The translations under genes were made by a program, and so were the position numbers. Shown in pieces: positions 6,856 to 15,142 of a stretch of 64,000 nucleotides of DNA (its first letter is position 1; every line of letters starts with the position of its first letter). The notes beneath the pieces were generated by a model. It saw only the letters and a program-made list of their open reading frames with translations. It was not told where the DNA came from and did no database searches. The stretch covers positions 45,794 to 109,793 of the forward strand of contig JABLWW010000019.1 of the NCBI GenBank assembly GCA_013178295.1, in the 5' to 3' direction. This DNA comes from Anaerolineae bacterium (GTDB lineage: Bacteria; Chloroflexota; Anaerolineae; Anaerolineales; Anaerolineaceae).

Positions 6856-9174
6856 TCACGCAACGCTTACCGCACAGCCAAAAAGCCTTTCTGCCACCAC
6901 AGCCGGTGTGTGTCCGCAGATTTCAAATGTGCCGCGCAGACGGATATCTTCGCTGGAGCTGCCAACCATCACCTGGATTGTCCCAGGTTCGACGACCAGA
7001 TCCAGGTTGCGGTCATAAAACGCCAGCAGGTTCACCGGCAGGTGAAAGGTGATGCGGCGAGTCTCACCGGGCTGCAACCGCAGTCGGCAAAAACCTTTGA
7101 GTTCCTTTACCGGGCGCGGGATGCTGGCATATTCATCGCAAGTGTAGAGCTGCACCACTTCGTCGCCTGCCAGGGCACCGCTGTTGGTGAGCGAGAGGCT
7201 GATTTGCACCTCTCCGCCTGGGCTGGCTGTGGCAGGCGTGATGTTCATCTCTGCATAGGTAAAGCTTGTGTAGCTCAACCCATGTCCAAAGGGGAACAGT
7301 GCAGTGGCAGGGGCATCGGCATAGTCGCCGTAAAAGTACGAGTGACCGGCGGAGGGCAGGTGGTTGTAAAACGTCGGCAGCTGCCCGGCGCAGCGCGGGA
7401 AGGTAATGGCAAGCTTCCCGCCTGGGTTGACAGCGCCGGTGAGCACCTCAGCAATTGCCGCAGCGCCCTCCTCACCCGGCAGCCAGGCTTCCAGCACTGC
7501 TGCAGCTTTTTCGACCACCTCTGGGATTGCCAAAGGGCGTCCGTTGACCAGCACCACCACCACAGGTTTGCCGGTGGAGAAGATGGCATCTGCCAGCTGC
7601 GCTTGCAGTCCGGGTAATTTGAGCTCGGCACTGTCGTGAAATTCGCCGCAGGTGCATTCGGGCGCCTGTCCGGAGCGGCTGCCAAGCACCAGAATCACCA
7701 TCTCGGCGCTTTGGGCAGCCCGCACAGCTTCATCAAACCCGGACGTATCGCCGCCGGTGTGCGCGCATCCTCGGGCGTATACCAGCCGTACATCGGGCAG
7801 TTTTTCGCGCAGTGCTTCCAGGATGGAGGGGATTCTCACCTGGTGCCTCTCCAGCGTTGCCATGTCCGGCACGTCAAATGCGGAGCCTTGTGGGCGGGTG
7901 TGCATCAGCAGTTCAGAGACGGAAGCGTAAGAATAATCGCCAAGCAGGTCGCGCCCGCTTTCAGCGGCAGGTCCGATAACTGCCAGGCTTTGTATACCCT
8001 TGGGCAGCGGCAGGGCGGCGTGGTTTGAAAGCAGTACCATGCTGCGGCGGGCAATTTCGCGTGCCAGAGCGCGCTGCGCCCGTGTTTCAAAAACTTCTGC
8101 AACGCGCCCCTCATCAACAAATGGGTTTTCAAACAGCCCAAGCTCGTATTTTTTGCGCAGATGGCTGCTCACTGCCGAATCGATCAATTCCATGCCGATC
8201 TCGCCTCTTTGCAGGGCGGTTTTCAGGTCGGCACCGTAACATTGTGTGGTGGGAGTCTCCACTTCGATTCCTGCCCTGAGCGCCATGGCTGCGGCGGATG
8301 CCCGATCGGGTGCGGCGCGATGGTAGGTATGGATCATCTGGATGGCTTCGTAATCCGAAACCAACAGCCCGTCAAACCCAAGCGTTTGGCGGAGCAGTTC
8401 GGTGAGAATGCGCTGTGAGGCAGCCACAACCTCGCCGTCCAGCGAGGGGTAGGCGTTCATCACCGCGGCCAGACCGGCGCAGCGGATCGCAGCCTGAAAA
8501 GGCATCAGATGCACGTCCCACAGGTCGTGCCACCCGATGCGCACCGGACTGCAATTCAGCCCGCCTTCCGAAAGGCTGTGCCCGATAAAATGTTTGCCGG
8601 TTGCCATAATACCATCCCGCAGACTGTTGCCCTGCAGACCGCGGATATAGCGTATACCAAACTGGCTGGCAAGCAGGGCATCCTCGCCAAAGGATTCCTC
8701 CACCCGCCCCCAACGCGGATCGCGGCATATATCCAGCATGGGCGCCAGCCCCTGATGGGCGCCGATGGCGCGCAGCTGGCGGCGGATTTCGCCGCTCATC
8801 TCTTCTGCCAGCTCTGGCTGAAAGCTGCAGGCAAGCCCGATGATCTGAGGGAACATGCTCCCGCCCAGCACCATCGCCCCCGAACAGCATTCCTCGTGCA
8901 ATATGGCTGGGATGGAGAGCCGCGTCCTTTCGACAAGGAATTTTTGAATCTCATTGGCTGCTTTTGCGGCAGCGGCGGGGTGTAATGTGGATGCGCCTCC
9001 CACGCGCGAAATCTGCCCGATGCCGTGTTGCAGCTTCACCGCAACCTTTTGCGCATCCAGTTTTCCCCCGCACTGCAGTTCATAGACCCAGCAGGAGCCC
9101 ATTTGGGCAAGTTTTTCATCCAGCGTCATCTGCGCCAGCAGAGATTTTATATTGCGTTGCATGTGGGATGTCAT
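6856..9174 (-). CDS. Glycoside hydrolase family 3 (beta-glucosidase/beta-xylosidase)
   Basis: 772-aa GH3 enzyme releasing terminal beta-linked sugars. Domain order: (alpha/beta)8 domain with LAPMLDICRDPRWGRVEESFGED (substrate-binding Asp/Arg), KHFIGH, and the nucleophile Asp274 in LLVSDYEA; then the alpha/beta sandwich (about 380-600) and a C-terminal fibronectin-III-like domain (about 650-755, with LTNSGALAGDEVVQLY). No signal peptide is seen, so it is probably cytoplasmic and acts on imported oligosaccharides. ATG 9174 is preceded by AGGAGA. It lies 14 nt downstream of the MalG-like permease and is the last gene of the sugar operon. Specificity between glucoside, xyloside and arabinoside cannot be read from the sequence. 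Confidence 0.95.
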   Translation of the reverse strand: MTSHMQRNIKSLLAQMTLDEKLAQMGSCWVYELQCGGKLDAQKVAVKLQHGIGQISRVGGASTLHPAAAAKAANEIQKFLVERTRLSIPAILHEECCSGAMVLGGSMFPQIIGLACSFQPELAEEMSGEIRRQLRAIGAHQGLAPMLDICRDPRWGRVEESFGEDALLASQFGIRYIRGLQGNSLRDGIMATGKHFIGHSLSEGGLNCSPVRIGWHDLWDVHLMPFQAAIRCAGLAAVMNAYPSLDGEVVAASQRILTELLRQTLGFDGLLVSDYEAIQMIHTYHRAAPDRASAAAMALRAGIEVETPTTQCYGADLKTALQRGEIGMELIDSAVSSHLRKKYELGLFENPFVDEGRVAEVFETRAQRALAREIARRSMVLLSNHAALPLPKGIQSLAVIGPAAESGRDLLGDYSYASVSELLMHTRPQGSAFDVPDMATLERHQVRIPSILEALREKLPDVRLVYARGCAHTGGDTSGFDEAVRAAQSAEMVILVLGSRSGQAPECTCGEFHDSAELKLPGLQAQLADAIFSTGKPVVVVLVNGRPLAIPEVVEKAAAVLEAWLPGEEGAAAIAEVLTGAVNPGGKLAITFPRCAGQLPTFYNHLPSAGHSYFYGDYADAPATALFPFGHGLSYTSFTYAEMNITPATASPGGEVQISLSLTNSGALAGDEVVQLYTCDEYASIPRPVKELKGFCRLRLQPGETRRITFHLPVNLLAFYDRNLDLVVEPGTIQVMVGSSSEDIRLRGTFEICGHTPAVVAERLFGCAVSVA

Positions 9175-9188
9175 GGATTGTCTCCTGC

Positions 9189-10031
9189 CTAGCCTTTAAT
9201 TGCTCCAGCGGTCAACCCGGAGATGATCTGGCGCTCGGCGAACAGATAGAAAATCACTGTCGGCACCGCAGAGAGTGTTACAAACGCCGCAATCAGCGCC
9301 AAGTCCTGCCCGTACTGCCCCTGAAACTGCATGGTGCCCAGCGGCAGGGTCCACAAGTTTTCCTTATCCAGCGCCACCAGTGGAACGAGGAGGTCGTTCC
9401 AGCTGACGATCATCGTCAGCGCTGCCACCGCCGAAAGCGAGGGGCGCGCCAGCGGCAGAAGAATGCGCCAGTAGAAACCAAACGGCGTGCAGCCATCCAT
9501 ATATGCCGCATCCTGGAGTTCGGCGGGGATGTTGGCAAAAAAGCCGCGCAGGATGAGAATATTGCCAGATAGTTGAAAAGCCGTCTGCACAACAATGACC
9601 CCGATCAGTGTGTTGGTCAGCTCGGTCTGGCGCAGTACAAGATATACCGGCAGGATGGCGATGTTGATGGGAAACATCAGCCCTAGGGTGAAGAGGTTGT
9701 AGAACAGCTCCTTGCCGCGGAATTTCAGCCGCGCAAAGACAAAAGCTGCCAGCGAGCAAAAGAACACCACCCCGCTGGTAGTAGCTGCCATGACGATCAG
9801 ACTGTTGCGCAGCATCAGCCAGAAAGAGGACATTTTGAGAATGCTGCCGTAGTTTTCCCAGCGCGGCGGGATGGGAAGGGCGTATGGGCGAGTCATGAAC
9901 TCGCCGCGCGTTTTCAGCCCGCCGAAAACGATCATCACCACCGGCGTCAGAACGAGAACCACCGCAATTGCCAGCAGGAGGTACTGTATCACTTGGGGGA
10001 GGTGCTTGCGTAAGGAAGATGTGTTGATCAT
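9189..10031 (-). CDS. Carbohydrate ABC transporter permease, MalG family
   Basis: 280-aa inner-membrane subunit of a CUT1 sugar importer. Six hydrophobic segments, a periplasmic loop after the first helix (TRPYALPIPPRWENY), and the EAA loop AELQDAAYMDGCTPFGFYWR. It ends with the conserved GLTAGAIKG tail typical of MalG-like subunits. ATG 10031 was chosen because it starts 11 nt after the MalF-like stop and gives the family length; in-frame codons further upstream lie within that gene. The ATPase subunit (MsmK/UgpC-type) is not in the window, as is common when one ATPase serves several importers. Confidence 0.94.
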   Translation of the reverse strand: MINTSSLRKHLPQVIQYLLLAIAVVLVLTPVVMIVFGGLKTRGEFMTRPYALPIPPRWENYGSILKMSSFWLMLRNSLIVMAATTSGVVFFCSLAAFVFARLKFRGKELFYNLFTLGLMFPINIAILPVYLVLRQTELTNTLIGVIVVQTAFQLSGNILILRGFFANIPAELQDAAYMDGCTPFGFYWRILLPLARPSLSAVAALTMIVSWNDLLVPLVALDKENLWTLPLGTMQFQGQYGQDLALIAAFVTLSAVPTVIFYLFAERQIISGLTAGAIKG

Positions 10032-10042
10032 TGCCGCAGTTC

Positions 10043-10990
10043 CTAGTAAGCACCCAGATAATCTGCCTGGGGTGCCAGGCGTTGATAGACGAGTGAAAAG
10101 ATGAGACAGATAAGAAACATAACAATTGCGACCGCAGAGCCATACCCAAGCTGAAAGCGCACAAAGCCAAAGCGGTACATATAGGTTGCCATCACTTCGC
10201 TGGCGTTGACCGGTCCGCCGTGTGTCATCACCCACACCAGAATAAATTGTTGCAGCGAACCCAGAACCGACATGTAAGCCGAAATGCGGATGGTGCTGCC
10301 CAGCAGGGGGAGGGTGATGTATTGGAACAACTGGCGGCGGTTGGCGCCGTCAATGCGGGCGGCTTCTTCCAGCTCGGCTGGGATGTTCTGCAGCCCGGTC
10401 ATAAACAGCAGCATGTAAAAACCAAAGTATTTCCAGGTAAGTACAACAAAGATGCACGGCATGACCAGCCTGGTATCCCCCAGCCATGCCTGAGGCTTTG
10501 CGCCCGGGATCAGCACCAGCAGGGCGTTGATCAAACCGCGCTGCGGGTCGGCGTTATACAGCCCCAGCCACATGATTGCCGCCATCACCTCGGAAAAGAC
10601 ATAGGGCATAAAAAAGATGGTGCGGAAGAAGGCGCGCCCGGGCAGGTCACGCCGTACCATCAGCGCTATCCCCAGTGCCAGCGGAAGCTGAATCCCCAGA
10701 GAAAGCGCGATGATGATCAGCCCATTTTTCAGGGCAATCAGAAACACGCGGTCGGTCAGAATGCGCCGGTAATTGTTCAGGGCAACAAAATCAACCGCCG
10801 GTCCAAAGCCTTTCCAGTTGAAAAAACTATAATAGACAGATTGGAGAATAGGATACACCACAAAAATCAGGAAAAGTGCCAGTGAGGGCAATAGAAACAG
10901 GATAACGGTCAGGAGACTGTCGCTGCGCCGCGCCGAATCGGCAGCCCCTCCACCTCTGGATGTTCTGATGCTGGCGGGATGTATCCCCAT
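10043..10990 (-). CDS. Carbohydrate ABC transporter permease, MalF family
   Basis: 315-aa partner permease of the CUT1 importer. A cytoplasmic N-tail rich in Gly/Arg/Ser is followed by six hydrophobic segments; the first is FLLPSLALFLIFVVYPI. The EAA loop is AELEEAARIDGANRRQLFQY. A ribosome site GAAAGGAA precedes ATG 10990. The gene lies 92 nt downstream of the binding-protein gene and directly upstream of the MalG-like gene, the standard order. Confidence 0.94.
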   Translation of the reverse strand: MGIHPASIRTSRGGGAADSARRSDSLLTVILFLLPSLALFLIFVVYPILQSVYYSFFNWKGFGPAVDFVALNNYRRILTDRVFLIALKNGLIIIALSLGIQLPLALGIALMVRRDLPGRAFFRTIFFMPYVFSEVMAAIMWLGLYNADPQRGLINALLVLIPGAKPQAWLGDTRLVMPCIFVVLTWKYFGFYMLLFMTGLQNIPAELEEAARIDGANRRQLFQYITLPLLGSTIRISAYMSVLGSLQQFILVWVMTHGGPVNASEVMATYMYRFGFVRFQLGYGSAVAIVMFLICLIFSLVYQRLAPQADYLGAY

Positions 10991-11082
10991 AAAAAAGTTC
11001 CTTTCGTGTTCTAGATGGGTGTGCGGGGATTGAAATCTTACCCAATCCCCGCACGACTGTCTGTACCGTCCGCCAGTGCGGG

Positions 11083-12465
11083 TTATTGCATCTCTGCGGC
11101 GACGGCATCCTCAATTGCCTGAGCTGCCTGCTGCGGGGTCAGCGTACCAGCAAAAAGACCCTGGACGCTGTCATTCACCACCGAGCCGACCGCCGGAGGG
11201 AGCGCCTGGTCATAGTAGAGCTGGAAGTATTTGGCAGCTGCTGCGCCCTTCTGCACTGCGATGAGCGAGGGATCGGTCAGACCAACCTCGGCGCCCTTGA
11301 CCACCGGCACCGAAAGACCAATCTTTGCCTGAGCGATCTGCGACTCGACGCTGCTGATGTATTTCAGGAAGTCTACCGCCTCAGGGGGAGCGTTCTTGCC
11401 AATGACGAACCCGTTGCCGCCGCCGAGCGCGTCGGCCGGGTCACCGGCGCCGCCTTCCACCATCGGGAAGGGGAACCAGCCCAATTTGTCGCCCAGCCCT
11501 TTTTTGTCCACGCTGGCATCTTTGAAGGCTCCGGGTGCCCACTGTCCCATCAAATCCATGGCAGCCTTTTCGCTTGCCATCTCAACCTGCTCATCCGGCC
11601 AGGTGGCGCCCAGAAAACCATTCTGGAAAGGCTGGAGGGCGACAAGCTCCTGGAGCTTTGTACCCGCTTCGACGAAGGGCGCATCGGTGAAGGCGCCTTT
11701 GCGGCTGTATGCAGCGTCAAATGCTGCCTGACCGCCGATGCGCACCGCCAGATACTCCCAATAGAAAGCGCCAGGCCACTTATCCCCTTCACCCAGGGCG
11801 ATGGGGGTGATTCCGGCGCTCTTCAGCTTTTGGATATCTTCCAGGAACTCTGTCCAGGTGGTAGGCGGGGTTTCGATGCCAGCCTTCTTGAACAGGTCTT
11901 TGTTATACCAGAAGCCGACCATGCCCATATCGCGCGGCACGCCGTAATTGACGCCATTATAGCTGTACACACCCAGTGCGCCGGGTGAGAAAGTATCCCG
12001 CCAGCCGTCCTTATCCAGCTCGGCGGTGATATCCTTGAGCAAACCTGCCTTGGCGTATTCGTTCATTGTCCCGCCGCCCCAGCTCTGAAAGATATCGGGG
12101 GGGTTGCCGGACTGCATGACGGTGGTCAGCTTGGTTTTGAAAGCTTCGTTTTCCAGCACGGTGATCTCGATATTGACATTGGGATGGGCAGCCATGTATT
12201 CATCTGCCATGCCCTGCCACAGCGCCTTTTGGTCATCGGCAACCTGAATGTGCCACCAGGTGATGGTAACCTTTTCGGCTTGCGGTTGTGTTGGGGCTGG
12301 CGGTGGCTGTGTGGGTGCAGGCGCTTCCGCTGGTGGCGGAGCAGCCGGTGGCTGCGTGGCTGGCGGTTCAGATGGGGGTGCTTGTGTTGGCGGAGCGCCG
12401 CAGGCGGTCAGCATCAAGACGCCAACTACGATAAGGCTCAACAGCGTAAATATCTTGCGAGACAT
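11083..12465 (-). CDS. Sugar-binding lipoprotein of ABC importer (SBP family 1)
   Basis: 460-aa extracellular solute-binding protein. Lipoprotein signal with lipobox LTAC (C22), then a Pro/Gln/Ala linker (about residues 25-60) rich in repeated PP/AP, and a type-1 sugar-binding fold beginning KVTITWWHIQVADDQKALW. The conserved DIFQSWGGGTMNEYAKAG and the C-terminal NDSVQGLFAGTLTPQQAAQA are typical. ATG 12465 has AAAGGAGA upstream. It opens the importer operon with MalF, MalG and GH3, so the ligand is probably a beta-linked di- or oligosaccharide; the exact sugar is unknown. A small palindrome AAAACAGGTTTT (12493-12504) lies in its leader. Confidence 0.94.
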   Translation of the reverse strand: MSRKIFTLLSLIVVGVLMLTACGAPPTQAPPSEPPATQPPAAPPPAEAPAPTQPPPAPTQPQAEKVTITWWHIQVADDQKALWQGMADEYMAAHPNVNIEITVLENEAFKTKLTTVMQSGNPPDIFQSWGGGTMNEYAKAGLLKDITAELDKDGWRDTFSPGALGVYSYNGVNYGVPRDMGMVGFWYNKDLFKKAGIETPPTTWTEFLEDIQKLKSAGITPIALGEGDKWPGAFYWEYLAVRIGGQAAFDAAYSRKGAFTDAPFVEAGTKLQELVALQPFQNGFLGATWPDEQVEMASEKAAMDLMGQWAPGAFKDASVDKKGLGDKLGWFPFPMVEGGAGDPADALGGGNGFVIGKNAPPEAVDFLKYISSVESQIAQAKIGLSVPVVKGAEVGLTDPSLIAVQKGAAAAKYFQLYYDQALPPAVGSVVNDSVQGLFAGTLTPQQAAQAIEDAVAAEMQ

Positions 12466-12598
12466 ATTCTTCTCCTTTACTAAGGTATTGAGAAAACAGG
12501 TTTTGATTCTCTGATTCCAGACTGGAAATGGGGGGGATTTTTCGCGTATAATAGACTTATGAGGTACTCCTTTCTACTCGGGGGTCCTCCTACGTACG

Positions 12599-12639
12599 GG
12601 CAGGGCTGGTGAGACCTGGGCATTCATCCAGCCCTGTCC
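12599..12639 (-). other. Strong hairpin at the 3' end of the LacI-type gene
   Basis: GGGCAGGGCTGG and CCAGCCCTGTCC pair across an 18-nt loop; the right arm lies inside the last codons of the LacI gene. No T-run follows on either strand, so it is a poor intrinsic terminator but may stop exonucleases or limit read-through into the binding-protein gene. Confidence 0.45.
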
Positions 12640-13652
12640 TTTGGAGGTGCGGTTGAACCACGAACAATCAATTCGGTAGGTAACTCGATTCTGCCAGCTT
12701 CCTTTTCGGGGTCTTTTAAGATCCCCAGCAACATTTGTGTCGCCACACGTCCCATCTGTTCCAGTGGCTGCTGGACGGTGGTTAACGGCGGGTATACCAT
12801 AGCGGATTGGGCAATATTATCAAACCCAACCACCGAGATGTCATCCGGGATGCGCAGCCCGCGGTTGCGCACTGCGTCCATGACTCCCATTGCCATCACG
12901 TCGTTGGAGGCGAAAATAGCCGTTGGCGGGTTGGGCAGGTCGAGCAGAGCAGAAGCCCCGGCGTAACCGTCTGGCTGGGAGAAGGTGCCTTCATACACTA
13001 GGTCGGGAGCTTCAGGGATGTGGTATGTGCGCAGCGCCGAACGATACCCCTTGAGCCGGTCCTGAGCACAGCCAAGGTCCATCCAGCCGGTGATAAAGCC
13101 AATGCGTTGATGCCCCAGCTTGATCAGATATTCAGTGGCGGTGTAGGCGCCCTGCCAGTTGGTTGCGCCGACTGCCGGGCAGTTCTCGCCAGTTCCCTGG
13201 TGGTCAATGAGGACAAAGGGGAAGCCGCGTTGCGTAAGGGTTTCGATGTAATCGGCGGGGTGGCGGGGCAGGACGAGCAGCAAGCCGTCTACCATGCCGC
13301 GTGCCAGGTTGGCGACGTAATTTGCTTCCTTGCTGGCAGTGCGGTGCGTGGTGTAGGTAATCAGGTCAAGCCCCATCAAACCCAGTTCGGCGTCAATCCC
13401 GCGGATGATCTCGCCGATATAGCCGGTGCCGAGGTCGGGAACCAGCAGCCCGATGAGATTGGTCTTCCCTCCTGCCAGGCTCTGCGCCTGGCGGTTGGCG
13501 ACAAACCCCAGCCGCCGCATGGCATCCAACACGCGCTGGCGCGTCTCCGGTTTGACGTGGATGTCGTTGTTGATTACCCGCGAAACGGTGCCGAAAGAGA
13601 CGCCGCTTGCATTGGCGACATCCAGAATGGTGATTTTGGCAGCAGATTTCAA
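12624..13652 (-). CDS. LacI-family sugar repressor
   Basis: 342-aa regulator. The N-terminal HTH reads KITILDVANASGVSFGTVSR and the hinge helix follows (residues about 45-60, NRQAQSLAGGKTN). The rest is a periplasmic-binding-like sugar sensor with the usual AIFASNDVMAMG and DDISVVGFDN. The start is inferred as TTG 13652 because this gives the family N-terminus (about six residues before the HTH) and has AGGA 8 nt upstream; longer in-frame starts (ATG 13709, 13781) would put an operator inside the coding region. It lies upstream of the importer-GH3 operon and should respond to the imported sugar. Two identical operators (13664-13678 and 13821-13835) flank its leader, so autoregulation is likely. 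Confidence 0.9.
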   Translation of the reverse strand: MKSAAKITILDVANASGVSFGTVSRVINNDIHVKPETRQRVLDAMRRLGFVANRQAQSLAGGKTNLIGLLVPDLGTGYIGEIIRGIDAELGLMGLDLITYTTHRTASKEANYVANLARGMVDGLLLVLPRHPADYIETLTQRGFPFVLIDHQGTGENCPAVGATNWQGAYTATEYLIKLGHQRIGFITGWMDLGCAQDRLKGYRSALRTYHIPEAPDLVYEGTFSQPDGYAGASALLDLPNPPTAIFASNDVMAMGVMDAVRNRGLRIPDDISVVGFDNIAQSAMVYPPLTTVQQPLEQMGRVATQMLLGILKDPEKEAGRIELPTELIVRGSTAPPKDRAG

Positions 13653-13663
13653 TCTTCCCGTCC

Positions 13664-13678
13664 TGTAAGCGCTTCCAT
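13664..13678 (+). promoter_or_regulatory. LacI-type operator O2
   Basis: TGTAAGCGCTTCCAT, with the palindromic core AAGCGCTT and the LacI/GalR-family pattern of central CG. Located just upstream of the inferred TTG start of the LacI gene, identical to O1 in inverted orientation. Confidence 0.7.
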
Positions 13679-13820
13679 TTCGTTTGACTTCTTTCCCGTT
13701 TAGTGGCATTGTTAACCAGGTTTTTGGGCGGAATGCGGTCGTTTTTTTGCGTATTTCTCGGTTTTTCCTCCCTGAGCACATGAAAACTGTCTATTATGTT
13801 AGATGATGTACTTTTACGTT

Positions 13821-13836
13821 ATGGAAGCGCTTACAT
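13821..13836 (-). promoter_or_regulatory. LacI-type operator O1
   Basis: On the minus strand it carries the same 15-mer TGTAAGCGCTTCCAT as O2. It lies right at the expected transcription start of the promoter 13841-13869, so a bound repressor would block initiation. The two operator centres are about 157 bp apart, close to fifteen helical turns. Confidence 0.7.
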
Positions 13837-13840
13837 TCAT

Positions 13841-13869
13841 ATTGTAGCACGAACAAAAAACAAAGTCAA
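13841..13869 (-). promoter_or_regulatory. Promoter of the LacI-family gene
   Basis: TTGACT (13864-13869) - 17 bp - TACAAT (13841-13846) on the minus strand. Initiation near 13834 falls in operator O1 and leaves a leader of about 180 nt before TTG 13652. Confidence 0.6.
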
Positions 13870-13958
13870 GATTTTTTGCGTTTGACACATTCGCCGCATG
13901 GATTGCCCCGCGCAACCGCTTGCGCTCTGCCGTGTTGCTTGCTGCGCGCCGCCGTCGG

Positions 13959-14142
13959 ATGGGGCTTGCCCCATCGTCCCCGCACCGGCATGGCGTTGGG
14001 TTTTGGGGGCTTGCCCTCCCCCGGCCCCTCCCGGAGGGAGGGGAGGTAGGCTGGGGCTTGCCCCATCGTCCCCGCACCGGCATGGCGTTGGGTTTTGGGG
14101 GCTTGCCCTCCCCCGGCCCCTCCCGGAGGGAGGGGGGTCTAC
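13959..14142. repeat. Two tandem copies of a 92-bp GC-rich intergenic repeat
   Basis: The unit begins with the GGGGCTTGCCCC palindrome, passes through CCGGCATGGCG and a CCTCCC/GGGAGG palindrome, and repeats after 92 bp almost without change. Pieces recur at 6798-6855, 20740-20780, 28167-28270 and 52020-52060. The palindrome GATGGGGCTTGCCCCATC occurs at 13958-13975. There is no gene between 13870 and 14297 other than these repeats. Confidence 0.75.
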
Positions 14143-14154
14143 GGGCTGAAGGCA

Positions 14155-14252
14155 AAACCCTCCCCTTGCAAAGGGAGGGCAGGGTGGGGTCAAGCCGCGC
14201 CCTGCCCCCTCTCTCGCACAGCACCCCCGCAGGGAGCTAAAAGGAGAGGGGG
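14155..14252. repeat. Dispersed repeat B, copy 1
   Basis: About 95 bp that is roughly 90% identical, by eye, to 20797-20892: a CCCTCCCC..GGGAGGG hairpin, a GTCAAGCCGCGCCCTGCCCC core and a conserved CAGGGAGCTAAAAGGAGAGG end. It stops directly before the promoter of the second ArsR gene. Confidence 0.65.
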
Positions 14253-14259
14253 ATGCCCC

Positions 14260-14288
14260 TTGTCAGAACGCGGCACGGCGGATATAAT
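14260..14288 (+). promoter_or_regulatory. Promoter of the second ArsR gene
   Basis: TTGTCA (14260-14265) - 17 bp - TATAAT (14283-14288). The start codon is 9 nt beyond the -10 box, so the message begins at or next to ATG 14298 and is essentially leaderless. Confidence 0.75.
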
Positions 14289-14310
14289 ATATTCGTGATG
14301 ACGAATATAT
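14287..14310. promoter_or_regulatory. ArsR operator spanning the arsR start codon
   Basis: Perfect 10-bp inverted repeat (arms 14287-14296 and 14301-14310, ATATATTCGT / ACGAATATAT) with a 4-nt centre that holds the ATG. Its inner part is ATTC-N8-GAAT, the same framework as at 5977-5992 and 6749-6764. Confidence 0.75.
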
Positions 14311-14714
14311 CCGCACAGACCTGTCAAAGCATTGCCGAGCTGCTGGAAATTATCGGACAGCCAGCGCGCATGCAGATTTTGGTTGTCCTCTCGGCGCAGG
14401 ATTCCTGCGTCTGCCATCTGGAAGCCGCCCTGGGATTGCGCCAGGCGGCTATCTCGCAGCATCTTGCCCTGCTGCGCCGCTGCGGGCTGGCAAGTGCCCG
14501 CCGCGACGGGCGGCATGTCTATTACCGCCTGGCGGATGCGCGTGCCCTGGACGTGCTGCGCTGTGCAGCCGAAATGCTGCACCTGCCGCCCGAGACGCTT
14601 GCCCCCCCGCCCATGCCCATCCCCGGCTGTCCCTGCCCGTTCTGCCGCCCAGACCTGGCGGCAGACCAGGCCTGCAAAAAATCCATTCCCCAAACGGAGA
14701 AACTTCATGTCTGA
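14298..14714 (+). CDS. arsR: ArsR-family arsenic repressor
   Basis: 138-aa winged-helix repressor. The sensing motif is QDSCVCHLEAALGLRQAAIS, with the Cys pair in C-V-C-H, and the recognition helix is RQAAISQHLALLRRCGLASA. The C-terminus holds a CPCPFC cluster. ATG 14298 is chosen over an upstream in-frame ATG (14253) because the promoter and operator lie between them. It overlaps the following DGC gene by 8 nt and is the first gene of an arsenic operon with an Acr3 exporter. It resembles the ArsR at 6374-6754 in sensing motif and operator, so cross-regulation is possible. Confidence 0.93.
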   Translation: MTNISAQTCQSIAELLEIIGQPARMQILVVLSAQDSCVCHLEAALGLRQAAISQHLALLRRCGLASARRDGRHVYYRLADARALDVLRCAAEMLHLPPETLAPPPMPIPGCPCPFCRPDLAADQACKKSIPQTEKLHV

Positions 14715-15114
14715 CTGCTGTTCTTCTACCCCCGCAGGCAATCCCTGCGCATGCAGTGCTTCACAGCGCCGTTTTCTGGTGCTCCCCTGCGCTGGCGGAT
14801 CCAACGTTGGGCAGATTTCCAACGCCGCCGCTGTCGAGCTGGACAAACAGGGCAAAGCCCAAATCTACTGCCTGATTGGGGTGGCGGCGCACATCCCCGG
14901 CATGGTGGATGCCGCCCGCAATGCCCCGGGTGTGATTGCCATTGACGGCTGCCGCGTGGCTTGTGCCCGGCGGGCGCTGGAACACATTGGAATTCCCATC
15001 TCACAGCATCTGGTTGTTACCGACCTGGGAATTGAGAAGAACCATGTCTTCGCATGGAGCGAAGAGCAGATCCAAACCGTACTTTCGGCGCTGGAATCCC
15101 CCGCCAGCCGCTAA
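14707..15114 (+). CDS. DGC-domain putative zinc-binding protein
   Basis: 135-aa protein of the DGC family (Pfam DGC): FLVLPCAGGSNVGQISNAAA near the N-terminus, then the eponymous AIDGCRVACARRALE around residue 80 and a further hydrophobic C-terminal region. The N-terminus is Cys-rich (SDCCSSTPAGNPCACSAS). The conserved Cys residues of the family are thought to bind zinc; the biochemical role is not known. Translation is coupled to arsR through an 8-nt overlap and it precedes the Acr3 exporter by 28 nt, which suggests an accessory function in metalloid sensing or delivery (inference). Confidence 0.82.
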   Translation: MSDCCSSTPAGNPCACSASQRRFLVLPCAGGSNVGQISNAAAVELDKQGKAQIYCLIGVAAHIPGMVDAARNAPGVIAIDGCRVACARRALEHIGIPISQHLVVTDLGIEKNHVFAWSEEQIQTVLSALESPASR

Positions 15115-15142
15115 ATTCCTTTCCCCATAGGAGCTTTTTGAT

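Noticed and set aside
13959..14142. Tandem repeat considered as a CRISPR array
   Set aside because: Only two units, each 92 bp with no unique spacers, and the unit also occurs singly elsewhere; no cas genes.
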